DNA of 64,000 bases from Azospirillum melinis (GTDB lineage: Bacteria; Pseudomonadota; Alphaproteobacteria; Azospirillales; Azospirillaceae): positions 186,001 to 250,000 of the forward strand of contig NZ_WHOS01000002.1 of NCBI RefSeq assembly GCF_013340935.1. Reading direction: 5' to 3'. The notes below the pieces were generated by a model. It was not told the DNA's origin. It saw only the letters and a program-made list of their open reading frames with translations, and did not search any database. A program made the translations under genes and the position numbers. How positions within the stretch are numbered: position 1 is the stretch's first letter; every line of letters starts with the position of its first letter. Below are positions 1-9,116 of the stretch, piece by piece.

Positions 1-3000
1 GAAAGGTAACGATGAATTCTGAACCTGCACCCGACCTGTACTTCAATGCACCGTGCAACTGACTGGTCAAGTCCGAAACAAGTTGAAAGCCTACGGACTC
101 CATCCTATCGGGATCGCATCCTTCGGGCAAGCCCACGCCGTCGTCCCGGACGGACAGGCGGCAATCCTGCCCGTCGGTGGTCAGGGCGATCCGCAGAACC
201 CCGCCCTGCCCGCCCGGAAAGGCATGCTTCAGCGCGTTGGAGACCAGTTCGTTGACGATCAGCCCGCAGGGCACCGCACGGTCGAGGTCCAGCTTCAGGT
301 CGTCGAGCTCGGTTTCCAGCCGCACAGCCCCGGCATTCCGGGAATAGGCGCGCAGCAGATGGGCGCAGACCGATTCCAGATGCTCGCGCATCGGCACCCA
401 GGCGAAGTTGCCCAGGCGGTAGAGGCTTTCGTGCACCAGCGCCATCGAGCGCACGCGGTCGCGGCTGTCGGCGAACAATGCTGCCACCGCCTTGTCCTCG
501 ATGCGACGGGATTGAAGGTTGAGCAGGCTGGTGACGAGCTGGAGGTTGTTCTTCACCCGGTGGTGGATTTCCTTCAGCAGCGCGTCCTTCTCCTCCAGCG
601 TCGCCGTTTCCAGCGAGGCCGCCGCCTGGGCGCCGAGCAGGGTCAGCACATTGACTCGCTGCGGAGTGAAGGCGTAGGTCGCCAGCGCATTCTCCAGATG
701 CAGCAGCCCGACGACACGGCGGCGGCGGACCAGCGGCAGGCACAGGATGGAGCGCGCCTCCGTCTCCTGGAAATAGGGATCGGCGGACAGCGGGCCGGCG
801 GCGCGGGTGTCGTCGACGATCACCGCCTCCTGGTCGCGGACGGCGCCATGGATGATGGTGTGGGGCAGCGGGAAGCGGTCGGCATCCTCCTGCACAAGCC
901 GGACCGACACGCCATAGAGGCCGATGGTCGCCTCCGCCTCCACCCGCAGCCGTTCGCCGCGGGCGAGGATCAGCAGTCCGCGGCTGGCGCCGGCATGTTC
1001 CAGCACCAGGGTCAGCAGGGTGGTGGTCAGCTGTTCCACGCCCGCCTGATCGGAAACGGTGCGCAGCGTCTCAAGGAGAGAGGCCAGATCGACCCCATCG
1101 AACCCACGCGGGGCCTCCGGCATCACCGCCTCGCCCGACTCAAGGGTCAGGGAGGGATGGCGGCGGGCGAGCTGCCGGACCTTGGCCGTCGCCCCCCAAC
1201 GGCCATAGCGGTCGGCCGCCTCGCGGATGCAGGCCAGCTCCAGCGTGGGAACCCCCATCCGGCGGTAGAGGCCGGCGGCGCATTCATGGGCCAGCGCCTC
1301 CACATGCGGCAGGGCGTTGCGGCGGGCGGCCAGAACGGCGCGGTCGTAGCCGCGCATCGCATCCTCGATCCGCCCCTGCGTGCGTGCCGCCTCCGCCTCC
1401 GCCAGGGCGAAGCGCGCGTCGAAGCTGTCGGGGCTGTGGCCGGCCCATTCGCGCAACTGGTTGAGATGGCGGGACAGGGCCACGGCATGCCGGGCACGCT
1501 CCTCCGGCTCTACCCCATCCATCGACCCTGCCCTGGCCAGGGCGGCGTGGAAATGGAACTCCGCCATTTCCCAATGGCCCGAGGTGGTCCACAAAAGCCC
1601 CTCGGCCCGCTCGGCCGCCTCGACCGCCGCCGCCATATCGCCGGCGATGCAGCGGAGCTGGAGCGTGCGGATCCAATGCCAGCAGGTGGCGATGTCCAGG
1701 CTGGGGTTGGCCAGCAGCCGCGCCTCAAAGGCGGCATTGTCGAAGCCGCGCCCGTCGAAGGAGCCGAGTTCGTCGGTCCGCCCGCGCAAGGCGCGCACAA
1801 GCTGCAACTGGGTGGTCAGGATGTCGGCGCACAGCCCGAACTTCACCTGCCGCACATAGGCGAGCCGCGCCTCCGCCGTGCGCTGCACCGTCGCCAGCGG
1901 ATCGCCCGACGCCAGCATGCTGGTGACCAGCGTCACGCTGGTGAAGCCGCCATAGGTGACGTCGCCGGCCTCCCGCGCCTCCTCGAAGGCGCGCAGGAGC
2001 AAAGGCCGCTCGCTGCGGATGTCGCGGGTCCAGGGCACGACATGATAGGCGAACGTCATCAGTACCCGCGCCCGGTAGCGCGTCCGCCCGTGCCGCTCCG
2101 CCAGATCGTAGCCGAGCCGGCCGAACGCGTAGCCGGCGTCATAATCGCCGAAATAGGGGCCGGCCATCATGCCGAGATAGGCAAAGCCCAGGGCGGAGGC
2201 GTCGCTGCGTCCATGCTGGAGAGTCAGGTTCGCCATCCGGCAGAGGATCAGGCAGACGAGGTTGCGGTCGCTGAAGAAGGCGGGCGGCAGGGCCGCCGCC
2301 AGCACGTCCAGCGTCGCCCGGCTGTCGGGATCGTTCACCGCCGACAGCGCCGCCAGCGAACTGATCGGCCGGCCGCCGATAGCCGCGCGCAGCCGCGCAT
2401 ATTCCTCATGGGCAAGGGCGGCCGGCGGGTGGGCCGGCCAGTCGATGCCGGCGCCGCGCAGGTAGGCGAGGCAGGCGTCGATGGCGCGGTCGCTGCGGTC
2501 GATGGCGGTGTAGACGGTCACCAGCAGGGCGGTTATGGCGGCGCGGTCGGCCGGACATCCGCTCCGCCCGACCAGCCCGAGAAGCCGCAGTTCCGCCCGC
2601 TGCAGATCGCCGCTGAGGAACTCGCATTCGGCCTGGAGATGTTCCAGCGCGAAGGCCAGACGGTGCCGCCGCTCCCACTGGCCCCCTTCAAGCAGGCGGA
2701 GGCCGGCCAGCGCATAGGCGAGTGCGGAGCCGTGGGCGCTGGCGGCCTTGGCCTGATGACCGGCGGCAAGGTGCAGAGTTGCCACCTCCTCCCGCTCGCG
2801 CCCGTCCTGGATCAGGGAGAGACAGCGGTCATACTGCCCGACCAGCGCAAACAGCCGTCCTCCCGAAAGATCGGCGGCAAATCCGCGGTGCAGGGCGCGG
2901 GCGATGTCGAGATGGAGCCTGCTGCGCCCCTCGGCCGGAACCAGCGCATAGGCTCCTTCCTGCACCCGGTCATGGAGGAAGCGGTAGCCGCCATCGCTGC

Positions 3001-5014
3001 GCAGAATCAGCCCTTCGGCCAGAACCGGCTCCAGATCGCGCCCGGTTTCCGCCTCCGTCAGGCCGGCGGCAAGCGCCAGGGTGGCGAGGGCAGCGCTGGC
3101 GCCCAGCGCGGCAAGCCGGGCCAGCAGATCGCGCGCCCGCGCCGGGAAACGCCCGAGCCGTTCGGTCATCAACGTGGCGATGCTGGCGCCCGACCGGGCC
3201 GTTTCCACCGCCGCCATATCCCAGTCCCAGCGCTTCGCCTCGCGGTCGAACCACAGCCGGCCGGAGCGCTCCAGCGCGGTCAGAAGCTGCACGGCGAAGA
3301 AGGCGTTGCCGCCGGTCCGCTCCTCCAGCAGGGCGGCCAGCGCCGCCACCTCGTCGGGCTTGCGGTCCAGGCTGTCGGAAACCATCCGGCGCAGGTCGTC
3401 GGACGACAGCGGTCCCAGCGCGATCTCGCAGCAATCGATTTCCGCTTCGGCAGGCTCTGCCGCGGAACGCCTGATCCGCTCCATCAGGGCAGCGAGCGGA
3501 TGGTCCGGCCCGACCTCGTCGCTGCGGTAGGCGCCAATCAGCAGCAGATGGCCGATACCGCCGTCGGCGACCAGCCGGTTCAGCAGATCCAGCGTCGCAC
3601 GGTCCAGCCACTGCAGATCGTCGAGGAACAGCACCAGCGGGTGGTCGGCGCGGGCAAAAAGCTGGAGCACGCGGCGGAACAGCAGGTCGAAGCGGTTCTG
3701 CGCCTCCTGCGGCGGCAGCGGCGGCACCGGCGGCTGTTCGCCGATCAGCAGGGCGAGGTTGGGGATCAGCGCGGTCATTAGCGCGCCGCCGTCGCCGACC
3801 GCGTCGCCGAGACCGCGGCTCCACTGGTCGCGGTGCGGGACCGGCAGGGCGAGGAGGCGCGCGATCAGGCCGCGGAAGGCCTCCGCCAGGCTGGCATAGG
3901 GGAGGTCGCGGCGGCCCTGGTCGAACTTGCCGGCGGCGAACAGGCCGCGCGGCGGCACCAGCTGTTCCTCCAGCGCATGGACGACCGCCGACTTCCCCAC
4001 GCCGGACCGGCCGGAAACCAGCACGATACCCATCCGGCCCCGGCCGGCGACACGATCGAAGGCGGCCTGGAGCACGGCCACCGGCTCCTCCCGGCCATAG
4101 AGCGAGGACGGCGGCTCCAGCCCCTCCGGCAGGTCGCGGCCGCCGGGCGGGAAAGCCGGAATGCTGCCCTGTCCATCCCAAAGCTGGAGGGCGTGGGTGA
4201 GGTCGCGGATCAGGCCGTCGGCGGTCTGGTAACGGTCCTCCGCCATCTTGGCGAGCAGCCGCAGCAGGATGCCGGAAATCCCCGGCGGCAGGTCGGGAGC
4301 ATGGGTGGCCGGCGGGATCGGCGCGCGGGCGAGATGGCTGTGGACCCATTCCATCGCATCGCGGGCGGCGAAGGGCAGTTCTCCCGTGAACAGCTCGTAG
4401 AGCGTTACACCCAGCGCATAGAGGTCGCTGCGCCGGTCGACCGGACGGTTCATCCGCCCCGACTGCTCGGGCGCCATGTAGGGCAGCAGCGCCGCCGGCC
4501 ACTCCACCTCCTGCCGCCGTGGGGCAGACAGGTCGGCGGCGCGGCCGAAGCCGGTCAGCCGCACCGCGCCATCCTCCCCGACCAGCAGGTTGAAGGGCCG
4601 CAGATCGCCATGCAGGATCCCGCGGCGGTGCAGCCGCGCCACCGCGGCGGCGATGCGGATCGCCAGGGACAGCCGCTGGCGGAATGCCCCGGCGGATACG
4701 GCAGGCGTGGACAGCGACAGCGCCGGCAGCGGCTGCCCGCCCGGATCGGCCAGGGTCAGCACCGGCACGGCGCCATGGCGCAACAGTTCGAGCGGCTTCA
4801 CCGCCCAGGCGGGGTCGAGCAGCGGCGACAGGTCATGCTCCTGCCGCAGGCGGGCGAGCACGGCATCGGTGGGCACACCCGGTTCCGCCATGCGCGCCAG
4901 GATCGGAAAGGGCTGGCCCGGCCGCGTCACCCGCAGCAGCCGGGTTTCCCCATCGCCGCCAAGCGCGTGGGTGCCGGAGCCCGTCTCCGTCAGATGGTCT
5001 AGACTGGACTCCAT
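1..5014 (-). CDS. Giant multidomain sensor: protein kinase-like / AAA ATPase / GAF / HisKA_2 histidine kinase (3' end cut by window)
   Basis: At least 1671 residues are present and the frame is still open at base 1, so the C-terminus lies outside. Domains in order: a Ser/Thr protein kinase-like fold (about 20-270), an AAA ATPase with Walker A GRSGVGKS at 335-342, a long helical TPR-like middle, a GAF domain (about 1290-1440), and a HisKA_2 histidine kinase with the EIHHRVKNNLQ box (phosphoacceptor probably His1485) followed by the ATPase with DDGVGLP. The kinase-like part looks catalytically dead: the HRD motif reads HGD (135-137), DFG reads TGFG (154-157), and no VAIK lysine is visible, although the APE region is kept. 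The ATG at 5014 is the first good start. The family is cytoplasmic and common in Azospirillum and cyanobacteria. The ligand is unknown and no response regulator is adjacent, so output presumably goes to a distant partner. Confidence 0.9.
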   Translation of the reverse strand, partial: MESSLDHLTETGSGTHALGGDGETRLLRVTRPGQPFPILARMAEPGVPTDAVLARLRQEHDLSPLLDPAWAVKPLELLRHGAVPVLTLADPGGQPLPALSLSTPAVSAGAFRQRLSLAIRIAAAVARLHRRGILHGDLRPFNLLVGEDGAVRLTGFGRAADLSAPRRQEVEWPAALLPYMAPEQSGRMNRPVDRRSDLYALGVTLYELFTGELPFAARDAMEWVHSHLARAPIPPATHAPDLPPGISGILLRLLAKMAEDRYQTADGLIRDLTHALQLWDGQGSIPAFPPGGRDLPEGLEPPSSLYGREEPVAVLQAAFDRVAGRGRMGIVLVSGRSGVGKSAVVHALEEQLVPPRGLFAAGKFDQGRRDLPYASLAEAFRGLIARLLALPVPHRDQWSRGLGDAVGDGGALMTALIPNLALLIGEQPPVPPLPPQEAQNRFDLLFRRVLQLFARADHPLVLFLDDLQWLDRATLDLLNRLVADGGIGHLLLIGAYRSDEVGPDHPLAALMERIRRSAAEPAEAEIDCCEIALGPLSSDDLRRMVSDSLDRKPDEVAALAALLEERTGGNAFFAVQLLTALERSGRLWFDREAKRWDWDMAAVETARSGASIATLMTERLGRFPARARDLLARLAALGASAALATLALAAGLTEAETGRDLEPVLAEGLILRSDGGYRFLHDRVQEGAYALVPAEGRSRLHLDIARALHRGFAADLSGGRLFALVGQYDRCLSLIQDGREREEVATLHLAAGHQAKAASAHGSALAYALAGLRLLEGGQWERRHRLAFALEHLQAECEFLSGDLQRAELRLLGLVGRSGCPADRAAITALLVTVYTAIDRSDRAIDACLAYLRGAGIDWPAHPPAALAHEEYARLRAAIGGRPISSLAALSAVNDPDSRATLDVLAAALPPAFFSDRNLVCLILCRMANLTLQHGRSDASALGFAYLGMMAGPYFGDYDAGYAFGRLGYDLAERHGRTRYRARVLMTFAYHVVPWTRDIRSERPLLLRAFEEAREAGDVTYGGFTSVTLVTSMLASGDPLATVQRTAEARLAYVRQVKFGLCADILTTQLQLVRALRGRTDELGSFDGRGFDNAAFEARLLANPSLDIATCWHWIRTLQLRCIAGDMAAAVEAAERAEGLLWTTSGHWEMAEFHFHAALARAGSMDGVEPEERARHAVALSRHLNQLREWAGHSPDSFDARFALAEAEAARTQGRIEDAMRGYDRAVLAARRNALPHVEALAHECAAGLYRRMGVPTLELACIREAADRYGRWGATAKVRQLARRHPSLTLESGEAVMPEAPRGFDGVDLASLLETLRTVSDQAGVEQLTTTLLTLVLEHAGASRGLLILARGERLRVEAEATIGLYGVSVRLVQEDADRFPLPHTIIHGAVRDQEAVIVDDTRAAGPLSADPYFQETEARSILCLPLVRRRRVVGLLHLENALATYAFTPQRVNVLTLLGAQAAASLETATLEEKDALLKEIHHRVKNNLQLVTSLLNLQSRRIEDKAVAALFADSRDRVRSMALVHESLYRLGNFAWVPMREHLESVCAHLLRAYSRNAGAVRLETELDDLKLDLDRAVPCGLIVNELVSNALKHAFPGGQGGVLRIALTTDGQDCRLSVRDDGVGLPEGCDPDRMESVGFQLVSDLTSQLHGALKYRSGAGSEFIVTF

Positions 5015-5101
5015 GAAACGGCCCTTACCCAGCGCAGCTTCGGCAGGATAGCGGCATTCCGCCGCAGTTGGGGAAATTGCCGCGATGCGCCGGCAGGGCG
5101 A

Positions 5102-6058
5102 TCAGGCACAGGGGATTTCGGCAGGCGCATGGGACGGGAGGCCCGCCGGCAGGACGGTATCGACACCGGCATTGCGCCGCCGCCAGCTGCGCGGCGAAAT
5201 GCCGACCAGACGGCTGAAGGTGCGGGTGAAATGGCTCTGGTCGGCGAAACCGCAGGCCAGCGCCACATCGGCCAGCGTCTGGGATCCGTCGCGCATCAGC
5301 GTCTTCGCATGGTCGATCCGCCGGTGCAGCAGCCACTGGTAGGGAGTGGTGTTGGCGGTACGGCGGAAGGCGCGGACGAAATGCCCGACCGACAGCCGGC
5401 ATTCGGCGGCAAGATCGGCAAGCCGGATCTCACCGTCGAGATTGGCAGCGATCATCTCCTTCACCCGCCTCTCCTGCCAGGGGGCCAGCATGCCCCCGGT
5501 CCTGGCGGCGCTCACCCGGCCATAGGCGGTCACGACGTGGGTCGCCAGCGCCGAACAGACATGGTCGAGATACAGCAGGCTGATCCGCTCCGGAAACTCC
5601 AGCGTCGGCAGGATGGCCGACGCCAGCGCCCGCACGGTCGGATCGTTGACCGGACTGCTGGGCGCAATCGACAGATCCTCCAGCCGGCCGCCATGGACGT
5701 CGGGGCAGGCGCTTTCCAGCGCCGTGCGGGGCAGATGGAAGGTCAGCGTGTCGAACGCCGTGTGCATGTGGCAATCGATCTTGCGGCGGTAGTCGTGGAT
5801 CGAGGTCAGCCCGGCGATGTTGGCGGGCTTCTCCACCAGCCGGCCGTCGACCCAGACGTCGGAATGGAAATTGGACAGGTGATGGCTGACCAGAAAGGCA
5901 TCCTCCGACGCCGGGCTGAAATGGCCGACGCCGCCCGCCATGCACCGGATCCGCGCGACCCCCACCGTGCCGCTGCCCGAGCCGAGGATCAGCACCTCCG
6001 GCTCATCCGGCGTCGGAACGTAACGCATCCGCAGATTGGACTGGTGGGCCGAGGCCAT
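5102..6058 (-). CDS. AraC-family transcriptional regulator
   Basis: The 318-residue protein has an N-terminal sensing region (about 1-200) and a C-terminal AraC double helix-turn-helix (about 215-312), recognisable by DLAAECRLSVGHFVRAFRR, then the second helix region ADQSHFTRTFSRLVGISP. The start at 6058 is chosen over the in-frame ATG at 6124 because GGAGAC lies just upstream and the residues before it look like untranslated leader. It is transcribed in the same direction as the giant sensor gene, with 87 bp between them, so co-transcription is possible. The inducer cannot be read from the sequence; the N-terminal part is not obviously a cupin. Confidence 0.88.
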   Translation of the reverse strand: MASAHQSNLRMRYVPTPDEPEVLILGSGSGTVGVARIRCMAGGVGHFSPASEDAFLVSHHLSNFHSDVWVDGRLVEKPANIAGLTSIHDYRRKIDCHMHTAFDTLTFHLPRTALESACPDVHGGRLEDLSIAPSSPVNDPTVRALASAILPTLEFPERISLLYLDHVCSALATHVVTAYGRVSAARTGGMLAPWQERRVKEMIAANLDGEIRLADLAAECRLSVGHFVRAFRRTANTTPYQWLLHRRIDHAKTLMRDGSQTLADVALACGFADQSHFTRTFSRLVGISPRSWRRRNAGVDTVLPAGLPSHAPAEIPCA

Positions 6059-6180
6059 GGGGCGTCTCCGTTGGCTGGCGCGCGGCTTTCCACGGAGAGG
6101 AACCGCCGCCCGACTTGCCCACACAGGGTAAACGCGACCATGTGCCGCACACCACTAGACGCAGATTAACCCCGGCAGTG

Positions 6181-6214
6181 TTTAGGTCGAGCGACCCTAG
6201 ACCTTGGTTTAGGT
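6181..6214. promoter_or_regulatory. Candidate regulatory region upstream of the AraC gene
   Basis: The 7-base word TTTAGGT occurs at 6181-6187 and 6208-6214, 27 bp apart, and the first copy runs into the short palindrome GGTCG-AG-CGACC (6185-6196). The repeats sit about 125 bp upstream of the AraC start and could be operator half-sites. This is pattern evidence only. Confidence 0.25.
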
Positions 6215-6265
6215 TCTCGACCTTCGATGCAGAATTTCCCCTATACGATCACTAAATTAGCAAAT

Positions 6266-7072
6266 TCAGGAGAGATGGCGGTCGAGCGCCGCGATCACCG
6301 TTCCAGGCGCCGACATGTGGGGCAGGTGCCCGGATGCGTCCAGGATCTCCAGAACGCTGCCCGCCAGATGGTCGTGCAGATACTCCGCCGCTTCACGGGT
6401 CACCGCGGCATCCTCCCGGGCTTGCAGGATGACGGCGGGCACCGTCACCTCGGCAAGACGGCTGCGGACATCGCTGCGCAGCACGGTCAGCAGCAGCGAC
6501 AGCGCCATGTCCGGACGCATCGCCCGCAGCGAAGCGGCGAATTCCCGCACGACCGGATCCTCCGCCGGGCGGGAGACGACCAGCTGGCCAAATTGGACCG
6601 TCCACCGCATGTAATCGTGCGTTGCGTTGTCGATCAGGGTATCGATGCCGGCGGTGTCGAAGCCGCCGCGATAGTCGCCGACATTGCGGTAGCAGGCCGA
6701 TCCGCCCAGCAGGACCAGCTTGGCAAACAGGTTTGGCATCCTGATCGAAGCAAGCACCGCCACCATCCCCGCCACCGAATGGCCGATGCAGACGCACTTC
6801 TCGATCCAAAGGGTTTCGAGGATGGCCACCACATCGCGGGCATAGGCGTCCAGCGTGCCGTAGCTGGCATGGTCGTAATGCATCTGATTGCCGGGACCGA
6901 TCCCGGCCAGATCGAACAGCACGATGCGATAGCGGTCCTGCATCGCCTCCACGACGTGGCGCCACGCCGACTGTTCCGTGCCGAAGCCGGGAATGAGGAC
7001 CAGCGTTTCCGCCCCCGATCCGACCACGGAGACCTTGTGGCGCTCCAGAATCGAGGAACCGTTTTCGATCAT
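6266..7072 (-). CDS. Alpha/beta hydrolase, RsbQ/D14-like
   Basis: The 268-residue single-domain alpha/beta hydrolase has an N-terminal pattern (SSILERHKVSVVGSG, then GFGTEQSAWRHV) that matches the RsbQ/karrikin-receptor-like group. The nucleophile elbow is GHSVAGM, the acid is probably the Asp in QAREDAA, and the His is in SGHLPHM. RsbQ works with the PP2C phosphatase RsbP in sigma-B energy-stress signalling, but no such partner is nearby, so only the fold and triad are supported. An in-frame ATG at 7111 would add 13 residues. I prefer 7072 because a GGGGG stretch precedes it and the N-terminus then aligns with the family. There is no signal peptide, so it should be cytoplasmic. Confidence 0.8.
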   Translation of the reverse strand: MIENGSSILERHKVSVVGSGAETLVLIPGFGTEQSAWRHVVEAMQDRYRIVLFDLAGIGPGNQMHYDHASYGTLDAYARDVVAILETLWIEKCVCIGHSVAGMVAVLASIRMPNLFAKLVLLGGSACYRNVGDYRGGFDTAGIDTLIDNATHDYMRWTVQFGQLVVSRPAEDPVVREFAASLRAMRPDMALSLLLTVLRSDVRSRLAEVTVPAVILQAREDAAVTREAAEYLHDHLAGSVLEILDASGHLPHMSAPGTVIAALDRHLS

Positions 7073-7159
7073 GCCGAGCCCCCGATCAATCGCAATGACT
7101 GATGCAACCATAGTGTGCGGCGTGCCGGCAAGCAGGATTGCCGCCTGACCGGCCCGGCA

Positions 7160-7201
7160 GGCGAAAAATGATGCGCCCGCCCGGAGGAACCGGACGGGCG
7201 C
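7160..7201 (-). terminator. Rho-independent terminator of the esterase gene
   Basis: Read on the minus strand, a GC-rich hairpin with 12-base arms (7190-7201 and 7173-7184, one mismatch, 5-base loop) is followed by ATCATTTTTC. It lies about 60 bp beyond the stop codon at 7260. Confidence 0.65.
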
Positions 7202-7259
7202 GGCAGAAAATGGCTCGGAAACAGACGACCGGCGTTCAGCGGCACATTCCTGGGCACAG

Positions 7260-8240
7260 TCAGGGGCACAGGGCCCGGCGGACGGAGTCGGCGGCCAGGA
7301 TCACCGCCTCTTCAGCCTTGCGGACATGGCGGGTCAGGCTGGCGAAGGAGTGGGGAAGAGTTTCGTGCAGGACCAGCCGGTGCGGGATCCGTGCCTGCTC
7401 CAGCCGCTGGGCGAGCCGCAGGCTGTCGTCGCGCAGGCAGTCCAGCCCGGCAGCGGCAATGTGCAGCGCCGGCAATCCGCGCAGATCGGCGAGCAGCGGA
7501 GCCGCCGCAGGGTCGCGGGTGATCCCGCCATGGCCGAGATACTGCCGCCAGTACCAGCGCATCCGTTCCGTTGTCAGGCCGAAACGTCCGTCGCCGAACA
7601 GCCGGTGCGATTCGGTGTCGAAATCATGGGCGAACATGCCGTAGAGCAGCAGGACGAAGGACAGCGGCGGCCCCGGCTCATCCCGCGCATCGAGGGCGAG
7701 GCCGAGCGCCAGATTGGCCCCCGCGGAATCGCCGCCGGCAGCGATACGCTCCGGGTCGAGGCCATGGCCGGCCCCATGGCGGACCACCCAGCGCAATGCG
7801 GCAAGCGCCTCCCCCCGCTGATGGGGAAAGCGCCGCTCCGGTGCGAGGCTGTAGGCGACGGCGCAGACCACGGCACCGCTGTGCCGGGCGAGCAGGCGCA
7901 GCAGCCGGTCATGGGTATCGATGGAATTGACCACGAAGCCGCCGCCGTGAAAGTAGATCAGCACCGGCAGGGGCCGGCCATCCTCCGACGCGCCCGGCGG
8001 CCGGATCAGGCGCAGGCGCAAAGGCCCTGCCGGGCCGTCCGTCACCACCTCCCGCACGTCAGCGGGCAGCGTCGGGCCGTTGAGGAAGACATGGTAGCGC
8101 TCCGCCGTATCGCGCGCCTCGGCCAGTGGCTGGCGCAGCGGGTCGGCGGGAAGGAGGCCGGCGCGGGCCGCCAGCGCGCCCAACTCCACCACCTGCGGAT
8201 CGGGCAGGTGTCGCTGAAAAGGCAGGACGGTATCCGGCAT
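7260..8240 (-). CDS. Alpha/beta hydrolase, hormone-sensitive lipase-like esterase (GDSAG group)
   Basis: The 326-residue protein carries the oxyanion motif HGGGF and the nucleophile motif GDSAGAN. The acid lies in AGLDCLRDD and the catalytic His in LPHSFA, which together define family IV carboxylesterases. The start at 8240 has GGGGAGAG upstream. It lies 17 bp downstream of the XRE-cupin regulator gene, so the two are almost certainly one transcript, and the regulator may respond to the esterase's substrate or product. The substrate is unknown, probably a short-chain acyl ester. No signal peptide is visible. Confidence 0.88.
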   Translation of the reverse strand: MPDTVLPFQRHLPDPQVVELGALAARAGLLPADPLRQPLAEARDTAERYHVFLNGPTLPADVREVVTDGPAGPLRLRLIRPPGASEDGRPLPVLIYFHGGGFVVNSIDTHDRLLRLLARHSGAVVCAVAYSLAPERRFPHQRGEALAALRWVVRHGAGHGLDPERIAAGGDSAGANLALGLALDARDEPGPPLSFVLLLYGMFAHDFDTESHRLFGDGRFGLTTERMRWYWRQYLGHGGITRDPAAAPLLADLRGLPALHIAAAGLDCLRDDSLRLAQRLEQARIPHRLVLHETLPHSFASLTRHVRKAEEAVILAADSVRRALCP

Positions 8241-8257
8241 CGCCACTCTCCCCACGG

Positions 8258-8854
8258 TCAGAGGATGTAGGACATGACGAGGTACAGCACCGCCTCGCCA
8301 TCGCCGGAATTGCGGTAGCGGTGGGGGACGTCCGCCTCGAACAGGATCGAGTCTCCTTCCTCCAGCCGGTGCTCGCCGTCGGCAGTGGCGATGTCGACCT
8401 GCCCGCGGCCGACCAGGATGTTTTCGATGGTGCCGGGGGAGTGGCCGTCGGCGGACTCGTCGGCGCCGGGCGACAGGCGCAGTTCGTAGAACTCCACCTG
8501 CCGCTCGCCCTTCAGCGGGAATAGGGCGCGGGAGGTGAAAAGGCCGTCGCGGGAGGTCAGGCTGCGCTGCTCGGCCCGACGGATCACCGTGGTGCCGGCG
8601 TCGCCTCCGGTGCTGAGCAGGCTGGAGAAGGAAAGGTCCAGTGCCTTGGCGACCGTCCACAAGGTGCCGATGTCGGGGCGGTGCCGCCCCTCTTCTATCG
8701 CCATCAGGATGTGAGGGTCGCTGCCGGACAGCTGTGCCAGCCCGTCCACCGACAGCCCCTGCCGCCGGCGGAGACCGCGCAGATTGTCCCCGATCACCCC
8801 GACCAGATGGTCGAGAGACGGCGGGGCGGAGTGTTGAGCAGTGTCGATCGTCAT
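8258..8854 (-). CDS. XRE-family regulator with C-terminal cupin
   Basis: The 198-residue protein has an N-terminal helix-turn-helix (about 20-75: LRRRQGLSVDGLAQLSGSD) and a C-terminal cupin_2 domain (about 105-195, with ENILVGRGQVDI and PHRYRNSGD). This is the SutR/PuuR-like architecture in which the cupin binds a small ligand. The start at 8854 has AGGAG at good spacing; an ATG at 8875 lacks one. A perfect 12-bp-arm palindrome 75-100 bp upstream is a likely autoregulatory operator. The esterase gene follows 17 bp downstream. Confidence 0.88.
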   Translation of the reverse strand: MTIDTAQHSAPPSLDHLVGVIGDNLRGLRRRQGLSVDGLAQLSGSDPHILMAIEEGRHRPDIGTLWTVAKALDLSFSSLLSTGGDAGTTVIRRAEQRSLTSRDGLFTSRALFPLKGERQVEFYELRLSPGADESADGHSPGTIENILVGRGQVDIATADGEHRLEEGDSILFEADVPHRYRNSGDGEAVLYLVMSYIL

Positions 8855-8928
8855 GGCTCCGTTCTCCTGCGGCACAAATGACCGGAGCGACGAGATCGCC
8901 CCGACGGATCGGGGAGATTGAACATGAT

Positions 8929-8955
8929 ATTTTCCTACTTTTCAAGTAGGAAAAT
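8929..8955. promoter_or_regulatory. Perfect palindrome, candidate operator of the XRE-cupin regulator
   Basis: ATTTTCCTACTT (8929-8940) and AAGTAGGAAAAT (8944-8955) are exact reverse complements around a 3-base centre. The site sits in an AT-rich stretch unlike its surroundings, upstream of the regulator start at 8854. No T-run or gene end fits a terminator, so an operator is the better reading. Confidence 0.55.
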
Positions 8956-9037
8956 TCAAATCTTAATGTGAATTATTGCAGAACTGGCTATCTTATACAT
9001 TGATAAATTGTCTAATTCCATAGGTCTGCCGCAAAGC

Positions 9038-9077
9038 AAAACGCCCCGCCCGTCCGGATGGCCGGATAGGCGGGGCG
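9038..9077 (-). terminator. Rho-independent terminator of the hibernation factor gene
   Basis: On the minus strand the stem CGCCCCGCC / GGCGGGGCG (9069-9077 with 9042-9050) is followed by TTTTGCTTTG. It lies about 40 bp after the stop codon at 9117. Confidence 0.65.
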
Positions 9078-9116
9078 CTGGGCGGAGCGGAAACGGACAG
9101 CTTGCTGTCCAGGCGA

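Noticed and set aside
53..3781. A 1242-codon open frame on the plus strand
   Set aside because: It is the antisense of the giant sensor gene. Its wording is rich in Gln, Arg, Gly and His with no domain, while the minus strand shows clear AAA, GAF and histidine-kinase motifs.
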